64,000 bases of DNA from Loigolactobacillus rennini DSM 20253 (GCF_001436505.1 NZ_AYYI01000021.1:21527-85526), one strand, 5' to 3'. Counted from the stretch's first letter, positions 34,496-44,018 are shown. Made by a program: numbers and translations. Notes: a model not told the origin generated them from the letters alone.

Positions 34496-35326
34496 CTATA
34501 AAATACCACCGTGGACTTCTGCAACGTCATGAACAAGCACAAATGCTTGCGGATCAATGGCATGGATTTGTTTCACGACTTGCGGATAACGTTGATTTTC
34601 TACTACTAACATTAACATTTCCCGTTGTGTACCACTATAGCCTCCAGCAACCTGAATTGCCGTCAAGCCACGCGCCATATCAGTTATTAAAGCAGCTTTA
34701 ACTGCTGCCTCATGAGCACTCAAAACGTAAATCACGCGTTTACGATCCAGACCTGTTTCAATGTAAGACATCAAAAGCGAAGTAATCACTAAGGAAAATA
34801 ATGCTAAAATAAAAACTTCCAAGTTTGCTGTCCATAAATTGCCTAAACAAATTAGACCATCAATAACTAATAAACTCACGGCTGGTTTAATTTGAAACCA
34901 TTTTTTTAAAATCATTGGTGGTACCGTCGTGCCACCACTGGAAGCATCCAACCGATATAAAATTGATACTCCTAATGCAAAAATCATGCCACCAACAATC
35001 ACTGCTAATAATTGGCTGCGCACCACCATTACCTGTGGTGTCACCGCCAAACAAATCGGCAACACAAAACTACCAAAAGCAATTCGTGCCACAGTCGCCC
35101 GTTCCAAAAAAAGATAGGCTAAAATCAATAATAAACTATTAATCACTAAAACAACCACTGAAACTGGCCAGTTAAACGCCGCTTTAAACAAAATGGCAAC
35201 CCCAGTCACGCCACCAGCGGCGATTTTATGTGGTGCATAAAATAAATTAATACTAACAGCTACAATTTCCAGCGCAACGATGATTAAAAGGAGCTGCTGG
35301 ATTTGGGAACGGCTAATTCGCGGCAT
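34496..35326 (-). CDS. YitT-family membrane protein (DUF161/DUF2179)
   Basis: 276 aa. Five hydrophobic segments in the first 185 residues with the family features NLFYAPHKIAAGGVTGVAILFKAAFNWPV and LDASSGGTTVPPMILKK. A cytoplasmic DUF2179 domain follows (about 190-276, KRVIYVLSAHEAAVKAALITDMARGLTAIQVAGGYSGTQREMLMLVVE). Function unknown; the soluble domain resembles ligand-binding ferredoxin-like folds. RBS GAGGTGG. Confidence 0.9.
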   Translation of the reverse strand: MPRISRSQIQQLLLIIVALEIVAVSINLFYAPHKIAAGGVTGVAILFKAAFNWPVSVVVLVINSLLLILAYLFLERATVARIAFGSFVLPICLAVTPQVMVVRSQLLAVIVGGMIFALGVSILYRLDASSGGTTVPPMILKKWFQIKPAVSLLVIDGLICLGNLWTANLEVFILALFSLVITSLLMSYIETGLDRKRVIYVLSAHEAAVKAALITDMARGLTAIQVAGGYSGTQREMLMLVVENQRYPQVVKQIHAIDPQAFVLVHDVAEVHGGIL

Positions 35327-35521
35327 TAGGCCACCTCTTTTTCTGATTTAGGTCTCATTATGCCAGAAAAAGTTGGTAAATGCATTTTTGCGCATTTTCA
35401 GAAAACAGCTGTTTAAACTTGATGTGCGCCACGTTGCATAAAGCTTGCCTAGAAAGGAGGCAAGCAGTAACATCAATTTAAATGCTAATGATGTGGTCAA
35501 TGACTGTTAGAATTTTTAGAA

Positions 35522-35555
35522 TAAAAAAACGAACAAGTCCGCCGACTTGTCCGTT
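35522..35555 (-). terminator. terminator of the Apf-like gene
   Basis: Minus strand ACGGACAAGTC-GGCG-GACTTGTTCGT followed by a run of Ts. Confidence 0.88.
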
Positions 35556-35600
35556 TAAATCATTATCTATTTCAACATTTAGTTAGATTAATTCAGCGAC

Positions 35601-36308
35601 TTAGTACCAGCCGTTTGTCTGCCAGAAAGTCTTAGCAGCTGACCATGAACCATAACGTGATGTCACATAGTTGTTAGCCGCTTTTTCTTGGTTAGATGCT
35701 GAGTAATCACCATTTAAATAAGAAGCACTCAATTGATATTTACCAACATATTGGCCGTTGTTAGCAGAGTAGCTGCCGCCAGATTCCTTGTTAGCAATCC
35801 AAGCTTTTGCTGCTTCGTCTGAGCTTGATGCATTATTGCTGTTAGTTGTTGCCGCTTGTGTTTGTTGTTGTGATGCTGCGGCTTGTGGCTGCTGCGTACT
35901 TTGCTGCGTTGAGGCTGCCTGTGTCGTTTGTGTCTGTTGCGCTGCTTGCTGCGCCGTTGCAGCTTGAGAAGCTTGTTGCGTATTAGTTGTTGTTTGTTGT
36001 GCCTGTGGCGCCGTCTGTGTGGTTTGTGCAGCTGGTTGTGTAGCTGTTGTGTGTTGCTGTGCACCACCAGGTAAAGTATAGGTATGGCCAGCAAAAATCA
36101 TGTGCGTATTTGCATTAATACCATTAACTTGTTCAAAGGCAGTAATCGAAACGCCATTTTCATTAGCAATTTTCGATACGGTGTCACCTGCTTGTGCAGT
36201 TACAGTTGCAGCACTTGCTTGTGCAATACCACCAACGAATAAACTAGCTGCACCGACAGTAGATAAAACCAACATCTTGATACGATTACTTAATAAAATA
36301 AAAATCAC
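35601..36308 (-). CDS. Apf-like secreted LysM protein
   Basis: About 230 aa. Signal peptide (SNRIKMLVLSTVGAASLFVGG, cleavage after AQASA), one LysM domain (about 34-80, VTAQAGDTVSKIANENGVSITAFEQVNG...YTLPGG), a roughly 80-residue Gln/Thr/Ala linker, and a C-terminal domain like the aggregation-promoting factors: AKAWIANKESGGSYSANNGQYVGKYQLSASYLNGDY...SWSAAKTFWQTNGWY. The KESGG region is related to lytic transglycosylases. It binds the wall through LysM. The start is unusual: the GTG at 36308 touches the AGGAG, and the ATG at 36275 would remove the basic residues of the signal peptide. An ATT near 36299 is best placed. Confidence 0.88.
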   Translation of the reverse strand: MIFILLSNRIKMLVLSTVGAASLFVGGIAQASAATVTAQAGDTVSKIANENGVSITAFEQVNGINANTHMIFAGHTYTLPGGAQQHTTATQPAAQTTQTAPQAQQTTTNTQQASQAATAQQAAQQTQTTQAASTQQSTQQPQAAASQQQTQAATTNSNNASSSDEAAKAWIANKESGGSYSANNGQYVGKYQLSASYLNGDYSASNQEKAANNYVTSRYGSWSAAKTFWQTNGWY

Positions 36309-36661
36309 TCCTAAATGATTTGTCTATTTGCTTGTTAATAAAATGAACCTCGACATGAAATGTTGTTGACTTAATCAACGGTGATGATTATAGCAACTGC
36401 CTGTAACAAACAAATACCTAAATCGTTACAGAAAATGATTTTTACGCAATATTGTCACGTCGTTGTAATTTTTTGCAACACGATTTTGACGTAACGATCG
36501 TATGTTCTTATTTTGCTGGGGATGACATCAATCTATTTGAGATTACAAAAATCACGTTTTTTGCCTTAAATTGGCAAAATTTTTTTATTTTTAAGATTAA
36601 AATTCAATTAGAAAAGCTATTTTTTACGAAATTTCCTTTATTTTTTCAGAAAATTGCTAGT
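36309..36661. other. AT-rich region with the Apf-like promoter
   Basis: About 350 bases. On the minus strand TATAAT (36386-36391) with TTTGTT 16 bases upstream gives a probable promoter for the Apf-like gene. An inverted repeat CTGTAAC / GTTACAG (about 36409-36439, 17-base spacer) lies upstream of it. The part from 36460 to 36661 is very AT-rich and I see nothing else in it. Confidence 0.5.
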
Positions 36662-39600
36662 TTAAGCACCAAATCCTAATTGATAGTGGACATGACTTTG
36701 ACCGCTTCCAGTCGTTTTGACCTGTAGTTGATCAGGGATTCGTTCTTGCAATTCTTTAACATGGCTGATAATTCCAATTATCCGGTGCTGATTTTCTACC
36801 GTTTCGAGCGCATCCAATGCAGTTTCCAGTGCATCTTCGTCTAAAGAACCAAAACCTTCATCAATAAACAGTGCGTCAATTTCAATGCCACCTGCTTCTT
36901 GTTGAATTACTTCACCTAAAGCAAGTGCCAAGGTCAACGCCGCAATGAAACTTTCACCACCTGATAACGTATGGACGCTACGGACAGCACCACAATTGTC
37001 ATCATAAACATCGATTTCTAACCCAGTATCTGTCCGGTAGCTGCCACCTTTAGTTCTTAATTGAAATTGGTAACGTCCCTGAGTTAATTCACTTAAGCGT
37101 TGATTGGCAACTTGTAAAACTTCCTTTAAATAGGTCTGTAAAACGTAACGTTCTAAACTTAATTTTTGCGTGCCATCACCATTTGCCACTTCAGCTAACT
37201 GCGTTAATTCACTTAACGCAGCTAATTGTTGTTGAATACCAGTCAGCTGCTGGGTGGCTTGAGTCAAGACTTGTTGATTTTGTTGACAATCAGCCTTTAA
37301 TTGGTAGTAGGCTTTTTCTCGTTGCCGCAGTACCGCTGTTACTTGGGCCAATTGCTGTTTCAAAGCGGCCAAATCAGGTTGTTGGGTCACAGTTAACCGT
37401 TGTCGCAAACTTTGTAATTGTGCTTTAACTTGAACTAATTGTTCATGATACTGCGTCAACTGTTGTCGCTTAGCAGCCAATTGCGGTAAGGCGGCCAATA
37501 ATTGCAGCAGTTGTGTCCAAGTTTTTCCTGCTGTTTGTAGTTTTTGGTCCCGTTTAGTGCGCAATTGTTGCAATGTTTGTTTAATCAATACTAATTGTTG
37601 TGTTTGATCCTTAATCTCTGTTTGGTTGACCAAAACTGCATTGGCTGTTTGCTGTTGTTGCTGAGTTGCAGCCGCCATGGCTTGCTCTGCAGTGGTAATC
37701 GCTTGCTGCAATGTCTTTAAATGCTGTTGCAACGCAGCTTCATCAGGATAAGCTGCTGGCAATTGTGCTTGCTTGGATTGTTGCTGCGCTTTGATTTCAT
37801 ACTGTTGCTGTTGTGCTTGCTGCATTTGGGTTTGCTGCTTGATTCGGTGTTGTTCGTTAGTCGTCAATTCAACGTTTACTTGTGTCAACTGCTCCTGAGC
37901 ACTTTCAATGTTTGCTTGTGCTGCTTGTGCCCGCTTCAAATCAGTTTGCGTTTGCTGACTTTGCTGGGCAATTTGAGCGGCCACTGCCGTGATCGATGTT
38001 GTTGCAGCTAACTCGGCTTGCCGAGCTAAAGCTGTGCAAGCTTGCTGCCAAGTTTGTCGCTGTGTGTGCAATGTTTTTACCGTACTAGCAACTTGTCCTG
38101 CCAAATTAGCGGCGGCTGCCTCAGCTTGTTGCCATTGCTGTTCTGCTCTTTGGTAGTCCTTTTCGCTGACTGGTGCTACTGCTTTTACTGCCGTCAGCGG
38201 GTGGGTGGTTGCCCCACAAACGGGACAAGGTTGTCCGGGCAGTAAGTCTTGTTGTAACCGGGCAATTTGCGTCGCTGCCCAATCACTTTTTATTTGCAAA
38301 TAAGCTTGTTTCTTGATTGCCCGTTGTTGATTTAACTTTTCTAGTTGGGCCTGTTGTTGGCTAAGTGCTGCTGCTTGTGCAGTGAGTTGCTCATCTTGCT
38401 GTTGTAAGTCCTGCACCTGTTTTTGTAGCTGCTGTTGCGTTTGCTGTTGTTGTGTTAACTGCGACAACTGACGGCTGACTTGCGACGCCTGAGACAGCTT
38501 TTTTTCTAATTGCTGTCGCTGCTGTGTCAGTTTTGACTGGGCAGCAACTAATTGCTGCTGTTGCGCTGTTGCTTGCGCCACTGTTTGCTCAGCTCGCTGG
38601 GCTTGGGTTTTCAATTGCGTCAGCTCTTGGTACAGCGGCAATAATTGCTGCTCATGCTGTAGTTGCGTTTGCCGTTTAGTCTGTGCAGGTGCTTGTTGCT
38701 GCAGGGCGGTTAATTGAGCTTGCGCTTTTTTGGCAGTTTGCTGTAATGGCGTTTGTTTGGCCTGCAATCTTGCTAAATTTTCAGTTAGCGTTTGCTGCTG
38801 TTGCGTAGTTTGCTGATAACGTTGGACCAGTGCATGACAGCTTTGCGCCCATTCCAATGCACTAATTTCTTTTTGTAACGCCGTCATTTCTGGCTGTTTG
38901 GCAGTTAGTTCTGCTAAAGTTGCTTGCTTTTGAGCTTGTTCAACCAGCCACTTGGCCTGTTGTTGGGCCTGGGTTAAAGCATCCCGTTGCCTTTGTTCAT
39001 CTGTTTGTGCTTGTTGCCAGCGATCCTTTGCTGTTGCCAATTGTGTTTTTAGCTCGGTAAGTTGTTGGTGCAATGCAGCGACGACATCATTAGGGTTAGC
39101 CGCCGTCGCGGCGGTTTGATAGGCTGCCGTCCAGTGTGCTTGCTGCAAAGTGGCATTGACTTGTTGATTTGCCTTGGTCAAAGCCGCAGCTGCCGTTTGC
39201 CGTTGCTTTTTAAGCTGCTGAGCCCAATTTGCATAAATCTGAGTGCCAAACAAATGGCGCAGCACTTTTTCTTTATGATTACTATCGGACATTAAAAATT
39301 TGCGGAATTCACCCTGAGGTAACAACACGATTTGTGCAAATTGATCAGCATCCAAATGTAGCAGCGCTTTGATGTATTGATTGACTTTCGTTACTTTAGT
39401 GAGTTCATCAACTTCTTTTTCAGCTGCATAAACTTGTAAAGTCACTTTAGCCGGATGATTGCGATAACCCTTTCCGCGCTTTTTTGGCACTAATTGGTCT
39501 GGCTGGCGCGTAACCACATATTGGCGTTGGCCGTGGGCAAAGTGCAATTCAACTTGTGTTAACTCGCCAGGAGCAGCAAAATCAGAACGCAACATTTTAC

Positions 39601-39784
39601 CATCACGTTCTCGCCCAGAAGTTTCACCAAACAAGCTGTAGCATAAAGCATCAAAAATGGTCGTTTTTCCGCTGCCAGTTTTACCACTGATTAAAAATAA
39701 GGGTAAACTGTCAAAACGAGTAAAATCCACTGTTTCCTGCGCATAAGGTCCAAAATTTGTCATGGTCAGCTTTAATGGTCGCAT
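36662..39784 (-). CDS. sbcC: exonuclease subunit SbcC
   Basis: 1040 aa. N-terminal ABC half with LKLTMTNFGPYAQETVDFTRF and Walker A ISGKTGSGKTTIFDALCYSLFG. Two long coiled coils flank a zinc hook, PGQPCPVCGATTHP (about residue 520). The C-terminal half has the signature TLSGGESFIAALTLALALGEV and Walker B EIDALFIDEGFGSLD. With SbcD it forms the nuclease that opens hairpins and processes DNA ends. The coiled coils are exceptionally rich in Gln (long Q-Q-Q runs). Start codon overlaps the sbcD stop (TAATG), so translation is coupled. Confidence 0.96.
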   Translation of the reverse strand: MRPLKLTMTNFGPYAQETVDFTRFDSLPLFLISGKTGSGKTTIFDALCYSLFGETSGRERDGKMLRSDFAAPGELTQVELHFAHGQRQYVVTRQPDQLVPKKRGKGYRNHPAKVTLQVYAAEKEVDELTKVTKVNQYIKALLHLDADQFAQIVLLPQGEFRKFLMSDSNHKEKVLRHLFGTQIYANWAQQLKKQRQTAAAALTKANQQVNATLQQAHWTAAYQTAATAANPNDVVAALHQQLTELKTQLATAKDRWQQAQTDEQRQRDALTQAQQQAKWLVEQAQKQATLAELTAKQPEMTALQKEISALEWAQSCHALVQRYQQTTQQQQTLTENLARLQAKQTPLQQTAKKAQAQLTALQQQAPAQTKRQTQLQHEQQLLPLYQELTQLKTQAQRAEQTVAQATAQQQQLVAAQSKLTQQRQQLEKKLSQASQVSRQLSQLTQQQQTQQQLQKQVQDLQQQDEQLTAQAAALSQQQAQLEKLNQQRAIKKQAYLQIKSDWAATQIARLQQDLLPGQPCPVCGATTHPLTAVKAVAPVSEKDYQRAEQQWQQAEAAAANLAGQVASTVKTLHTQRQTWQQACTALARQAELAATTSITAVAAQIAQQSQQTQTDLKRAQAAQANIESAQEQLTQVNVELTTNEQHRIKQQTQMQQAQQQQYEIKAQQQSKQAQLPAAYPDEAALQQHLKTLQQAITTAEQAMAAATQQQQQTANAVLVNQTEIKDQTQQLVLIKQTLQQLRTKRDQKLQTAGKTWTQLLQLLAALPQLAAKRQQLTQYHEQLVQVKAQLQSLRQRLTVTQQPDLAALKQQLAQVTAVLRQREKAYYQLKADCQQNQQVLTQATQQLTGIQQQLAALSELTQLAEVANGDGTQKLSLERYVLQTYLKEVLQVANQRLSELTQGRYQFQLRTKGGSYRTDTGLEIDVYDDNCGAVRSVHTLSGGESFIAALTLALALGEVIQQEAGGIEIDALFIDEGFGSLDEDALETALDALETVENQHRIIGIISHVKELQERIPDQLQVKTTGSGQSHVHYQLGFGA

Positions 39785-40902
39785 TATTTGTCCTCCTTTC
39801 GTGCTGCTTTTAATGCGCTAGTCGCCCATTTTTCTTGCTGCGTAGTTAAAGCCTGCCCAGTAGTCTCTTTGAAAAAGTCACTCAGCAACGCTTCTGGGGC
39901 TAAGCGGCGAATCTTTTTTACCTGCGTCGGCGCAACATCCCGCCCATTTTTACGGGTTAAGCTAATGATGTGCGGATAGATTTGCCGTAATGTTTGCATC
40001 ACGTTGGGAATCACTTTGGTGTCCGTTAAATTAATCGCTAAGTAAGCGTCGCGGTCTTGCTTGTTATAAAAGGCCGGTGTCGTCAGTTCCGCAAAACTTG
40101 CCGTCAGTTCTTGCAAATCACGTTTCGGCGTTAAAGGCAGAAACTGCGTTTGAAACGGATCCGTGTCCACTAACCAGACGCCTTTTTGCTGATTAGCCTC
40201 TGAAACTGAAAACTTTAGTGGGGAGCCGCTATATTTAATCCGTGGTTCATGCAGTGCCGTTTGATTGTGTAAATGCCCTAACGCAACGTAATCAAACTTT
40301 TGCAAAGCAGTTAGCGGCACGGCATCTAAGCCGCCAACAGTTAATGCAGTTTCAGAATCACTTTTCTGACTCCCTGCCGCAAAGAAGTGAGCCACTAACA
40401 CCTGTTGCTTGTCTGGTGCAAATTGCGCTTGCATCGTCTGTACAATTTTTGGCATAGCTTGAGCAATTGTGTGAATTTTAGGATCTGCAAAATATTCACG
40501 AGCTGCAAACGGCTCAAAATAGGGCAGTAAAAAGAATTGTGTCTTTTTAATTTCAATTGGGGTAAATGCTTGCGCTAATTTTGTATGTAAATAAAACTGT
40601 GTCGCCTTAAACCAAGGCCGGCCTGTATCTAGGCGAATGGCGCTATCGTGATTTCCTGAAATCACTAATAAGGGTAATTTTGCCTTTAAATTAATCGTCT
40701 GTAGCATCCGGTTAACTGCGGCAACTGCCTGCTCGTTAGGTAATGCGCGGTCATAAATATCACCAGCCACTACCACCGCATCGACTTGGTACTGCTGGGC
40801 TAATTTTAAAATCTGTTGAAAAGCAGCTTCTTGTTCTGCTTGTAATGAATACGCGTGCAATTTTTTGCCAATATGCCAATCTGCTGTGTGCAAAAAGCGC
40901 AT
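39784..40902 (-). CDS. sbcD: exonuclease subunit SbcD
   Basis: 372 aa. Metallophosphoesterase motifs of Mre11/SbcD: FLHTADWHIGK (Asp, His), VVAGDIYDRALPNEQAV (Asp), LLVISGNHDSAIRLD (Asn-His) and DYVALGHLHNQTAL (GHxH). Provides the nuclease active site of SbcCD with Mn2+. RBS GGAGGTG. First gene of sbcD-sbcC. Confidence 0.96.
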   Translation of the reverse strand: MRFLHTADWHIGKKLHAYSLQAEQEAAFQQILKLAQQYQVDAVVVAGDIYDRALPNEQAVAAVNRMLQTINLKAKLPLLVISGNHDSAIRLDTGRPWFKATQFYLHTKLAQAFTPIEIKKTQFFLLPYFEPFAAREYFADPKIHTIAQAMPKIVQTMQAQFAPDKQQVLVAHFFAAGSQKSDSETALTVGGLDAVPLTALQKFDYVALGHLHNQTALHEPRIKYSGSPLKFSVSEANQQKGVWLVDTDPFQTQFLPLTPKRDLQELTASFAELTTPAFYNKQDRDAYLAINLTDTKVIPNVMQTLRQIYPHIISLTRKNGRDVAPTQVKKIRRLAPEALLSDFFKETTGQALTTQQEKWATSALKAARKEDK

Positions 40903-40959
40903 GCCAACACCTCCATGACGTTACCATACCTAGGGAAACATACGTTTGTCAAGGTCACT

Positions 40960-40998
40960 TAAAATGAGGTTAACCATCATCGTAATAGTTAACCTCAT
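40960..40998 (-). terminator. perfect inverted repeat, possible minus-strand terminator
   Basis: ATGAGGTTAAC (40964-40974) and GTTAACCTCAT (40988-40998). On the minus strand it is followed by a short TTTT. It lies between the hairpin element/hypothetical gene and sbcD. Confidence 0.5.
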
Positions 40999-41159
40999 AC
41001 CCGATTAAAATTAATTATAATCACATTTTATGACCAATTACTGGTACTTACTAGTTAATCGCTGCCGTAAACGTGGTTTAACAAGCAGCTGTTTCCGTTT
41101 GCCATGCTTCAACTCGGCGGTTTGCGCCATAGTTGAATGGTCAACGTCTGTAGCATGAA

Positions 41160-41242
41160 AGATTTTCGGCACGAAAATCTCCCTTTTTTGCGGAATAGTA
41201 GCTACAAATCGGAACCATTTGCTTCGCAAATAGCCCCGATTT
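41160..41242. repeat. double-hairpin intergenic element
   Basis: Hairpin 1: AGATTTTCG-GCA-CGAAAATCT followed on the plus strand by CCCTTTTTT (terminator-like). Hairpin 2: AAATCGG and CCGATTT enclosing ATTTGC-TTC-GCAAAT with symmetric 4-base internal loops (41206-41242). The surrounding 41000-41270 has no convincing gene: the 63-codon minus frame at 41038-41229 and the plus frame from 41030 lack ribosome binding sites. Confidence 0.5.
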
Positions 41243-41271
41243 TAGGCTAATACTCAACAGCTAAGCGCTTG

Positions 41272-41601
41272 TTAAACCACTCTTTCGTCATATACTAGTT
41301 CTATTTGGCTTTTGTGGGGAGCAAAGTTTATACTGCTGATGGGTTGTTGTAATATTTTTTGGTACTCATCTAATACATCTGCTGGTAACGGTGTAAATTG
41401 ATGCAGTTCATCAATTACTTGCGTTGTTGTGGTCATGGTTTGTAAATCAATGAAAATGCGGATCTTACCCAGTACATCTGACAGTAAATCTGTTAAAACA
41501 CTGTTGGGTTTCCCTGTTTTGTCAGTCATCACAATTTGCTGCACGTCCACTGGCACGTGATTGATGGTTACCATTTTCAATACGTCAAATACCGTTATCA
41601 T
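41272..41601 (-). CDS. hypothetical protein (109 aa)
   Basis: ATG at 41601 behind GAGGTG (the GTG at 41610 lies inside that ribosome binding site). Product MITVFDVLKMVTINHVPVDVQQIVMTDKTGKPN...IRIFIDLQTMTTTTQVIDELHQFTPLPADVLDEYQKILQ. A small soluble alpha/beta protein with no cysteines or membrane segments. I do not recognise a family. Confidence 0.6.
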   Translation of the reverse strand: MITVFDVLKMVTINHVPVDVQQIVMTDKTGKPNSVLTDLLSDVLGKIRIFIDLQTMTTTTQVIDELHQFTPLPADVLDEYQKILQQPISSINFAPHKSQIELVYDERVV

Positions 41602-41666
41602 CCTCGACACCTCACCATTTTTATCGCTACTTTATCCCTCATTATAGCTGTCTAACGCTAAATAAG

Positions 41667-42419
41667 CTACCTCGAATCCAACCGCCAAAGTAGCGTCTTA
41701 AAGACATAACGTTGTTTTGCCACTATCTGTGTGCGGCCAGCAAATTTTTGTTGCAACCACTGATTAAAACGCAGCTGCTGCCGCCAATTTAATTGATCTA
41801 ACCACTCAGCACGCAACATTTCAGGTGTCACTGCTTCTGTTAACTGATAAGTAAACTGCTTCTGCCACGGTTGAAAGCCCAATTGCCGAACGACTTGCTG
41901 ATAAGCTGTAAAAATCGCTGCATCGTCAGTTGGATCATATTCTGGCGTTATGGTCAGTAATTTTTGAATCTCTGCTGTCAAACTATCGTGATGAACCACC
42001 GCACGATTTAACACCGCATATTTTGTTGCTAAGCGACTGAAAGCAGCCACTGCAGCGGGTTCTAAAGGGAGCATACTGGCAAACACCACTTGGGCGCGCG
42101 GTTTAAGCGCAAGTTGCTGCCATGCACCTAAGTTAACTGTCACATTGGTTAACTTAGCCGCTTTTATTTTCTGCTGCGCATAAGCTAACATGCGCCGTGA
42201 AATATCATTGATGATAACCTGCTGGGCAACGTGGGCAAATGGTAACGCAAAGCGTCCTGCGCCCCCACCAACATCTAACACTTGGGCGTGTGGCAGGATT
42301 TGCTGTTGGCACAAATAAGCGGTTAAATCAGTGGTAATGACCAAACGTGATTCATTTTGCGCCGCCACATAATCTGGTGCAAATTCATTCCAAAAAGCAG
42401 CGATTTGTTGGTTATTCAT
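41667..42419 (-). CDS. class I SAM-dependent methyltransferase
   Basis: 250 aa. Motif I VLDVGGGAGRFALPFA (residues about 42-57), then VIINDISRRMLAYAQQKI and VNLGAWQQLALKPRAQVVFASMLPLEP, which fits the methyltransferase core. The C-terminal half (about 140-250) carries the substrate-selecting helices and gives no clue to substrate. 56 bases after its stop lies the hypothetical gene at 41272-41601. Confidence 0.85.
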   Translation of the reverse strand: MNNQQIAAFWNEFAPDYVAAQNESRLVITTDLTAYLCQQQILPHAQVLDVGGGAGRFALPFAHVAQQVIINDISRRMLAYAQQKIKAAKLTNVTVNLGAWQQLALKPRAQVVFASMLPLEPAAVAAFSRLATKYAVLNRAVVHHDSLTAEIQKLLTITPEYDPTDDAAIFTAYQQVVRQLGFQPWQKQFTYQLTEAVTPEMLRAEWLDQLNWRQQLRFNQWLQQKFAGRTQIVAKQRYVFKTLLWRLDSR

Positions 42420-42549
42420 TTAAATCTTCACACTTTCTGTCGCTAATTAATATCACACATTGCTTTTTATAATATACCGTAATCGATTCAGCGTCGCCTA
42501 CTCAACATTAGATTGCTTGGATCACTAGACAAACAGTGACTAAAGCCAC

Positions 42550-42972
42550 CTAAAATGCTTGCTTCAACTGATAGGCAGTAGTTAAGCCAGTTCTAATCTG
42601 GACTAAGCTTTGTTGACACCGCTGTTGTAAGGCTTCAACACTGGCTGTTTCTTTTTGATCCGTCAATGCTGCTGCCAATGTGGTCAAACTAGTGACATAA
42701 GTTTGGTATAGTGAGACTAACAGTTTATGTTGCTGCTGATATTGAACCGGTACTTCTAATGCTTGAAACCGGTGAATCAACTTTTTAAAATTCATCAAGC
42801 TACGTTGAAAATTGACTGCTAGTGCTTGACGTTCAGCATCCGCTGCTTTTCCAGTTGGCAACGCCTGATAGTGTTGGTAATAATCACGAAAACCTTGAAC
42901 GTACATCTTTAATTTCGTAATCATAAAAGTCACACATTGTAAATAGCGCCGTTGTAAGTCGATTTGCGTCAT
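42550..42972 (-). CDS. hypothetical helical protein (140 aa)
   Basis: All-helical, soluble, rich in Gln, Leu and aromatic residues (YLQCVTFMITKLKMYVQGFRDYYQHYQALP, FQRSLMNFKKLIHRFQALEVPVQYQQQHKLL), resembling a four-helix bundle. No catalytic motif is visible. It is close to a promoter region shared with the divergent MDR gene. I do not recognise a family. Confidence 0.65.
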   Translation of the reverse strand: MTQIDLQRRYLQCVTFMITKLKMYVQGFRDYYQHYQALPTGKAADAERQALAVNFQRSLMNFKKLIHRFQALEVPVQYQQQHKLLVSLYQTYVTSLTTLAAALTDQKETASVEALQQRCQQSLVQIRTGLTTAYQLKQAF

Positions 42973-43145
42973 CTTAATGTCTCCTTATTATTTAATTAAT
43001 TCATTCAATCTAGCATTAAATAATAGGGGTCGCAATAAAAATGCTGTATGCTAATAAAAGCGCTAAGAGACAATCGTTTCTTGGACAGGAACTAGGAGTT
43101 GTATCATAATGAGAGTAAATCTCACTGGTAAAGGAAGATCATTTC

Positions 43146-44018
43146 ATGCAAGTAATGACAATTAATCAGTTTGGTAGCGCTAAAGCTTTAACCATTCAGA
43201 AACGGTCCAAGCCAGCAATCAGCGCCACTCAAGTTCTGGTTAAAGTTCATGCATTTTCAGTTAGTCAATTAGACGTGTCACTACGAACCGGCCAGTTAAA
43301 GGGTAAAATCAACGCTGAATTTCCTTTAACCAGTGGTTGGGATTTAGCGGGCGAAATCATTGCGGTGGGAGAACAGGTCACTGATTTTCTTGTTGGCGAT
43401 GCTGTTTTAGCACATTTGCCTTTGACCACGCCAGGTGCTGCAGCAGAATACGTTGCCGTAGAAGCGGCGCACTTAGCCTATAAACCTAAAAACGTTTCTT
43501 TTTCTTCGGCAGCAGCCTTGCCCAGTGCCGGCTTAACTGCTTGGCAAGCCATTGTTACCCACTTGGCCGTTTATCAAGGCGAGCAGCTTCTGATCACCGC
43601 CGCAGCCACCTGTACTGGGCAATTGGCAACGCAATTAGCCGTTGGAATCGGTGCACAGGTAACTCTGATCGCTCCCCACGACGCTAAAGCTTTAAAACAA
43701 ACCGGTGTCCAAATTTATGAAAGCACCGCTACTATCCAACAAAAATTTGCCGCCATTTTAGACTTAGCTGTACCACCGTTAAACAACCGTGATTTTTTAA
43801 GGCCAGACGGTACTTATTTTGCGGCCGGATCTGCCTTTTGCCCCCAAGCGGATGGCACAGAATTACAGCATTTAGTCGACTTACTCAGTCATGAAAAATT
43901 AGCCCTCACCATTAAACGCCAATTACCTTTTTCCGAATTAGGTTTAATTACCGCACAACGTTTAGTTGAAGCTGGGCCTGAAACCGGGAAAATCGTCGTT
44001 AACGTGATTGCTGATTAA
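43146..44018 (+). CDS. NAD(P)-dependent quinone-oxidoreductase-like MDR protein
   Basis: 290 aa. Zinc-free medium-chain dehydrogenase: GroES-like N-terminal part with LVKVHAFSVSQLDVSLRTGQLKG and FPLTSGWDLAGEIIAVGEQVTDFLVGDAVLAH, then SAAALPSAGLTAWQAI and a cofactor region LLITAAATCTGQLATQLAVGIGAQVTLIA. The glycine motif of the Rossmann fold is unusual (TAAATCTG instead of AAAGGVG), so cofactor binding may be altered. About 30 residues shorter than typical family members. Its stop overlaps the converging YczE-like gene by 20 bases. Confidence 0.83.
   Translation: MQVMTINQFGSAKALTIQKRSKPAISATQVLVKVHAFSVSQLDVSLRTGQLKGKINAEFPLTSGWDLAGEIIAVGEQVTDFLVGDAVLAHLPLTTPGAAAEYVAVEAAHLAYKPKNVSFSSAAALPSAGLTAWQAIVTHLAVYQGEQLLITAAATCTGQLATQLAVGIGAQVTLIAPHDAKALKQTGVQIYESTATIQQKFAAILDLAVPPLNNRDFLRPDGTYFAAGSAFCPQADGTELQHLVDLLSHEKLALTIKRQLPFSELGLITAQRLVEAGPETGKIVVNVIAD

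Noticed and set aside
35740..36060. possible tandem repeat in the Apf-like gene
   Set aside because: The CAA/CAG-rich stretch encodes an ordinary Gln/Thr/Ala linker; no regular unit or CRISPR-like spacing.
41038..41229. 63-codon minus-strand frame near sbcD
   Set aside because: TTG start without ribosome binding site, lying across the double-hairpin element; composition looks like chance coding of structured DNA.
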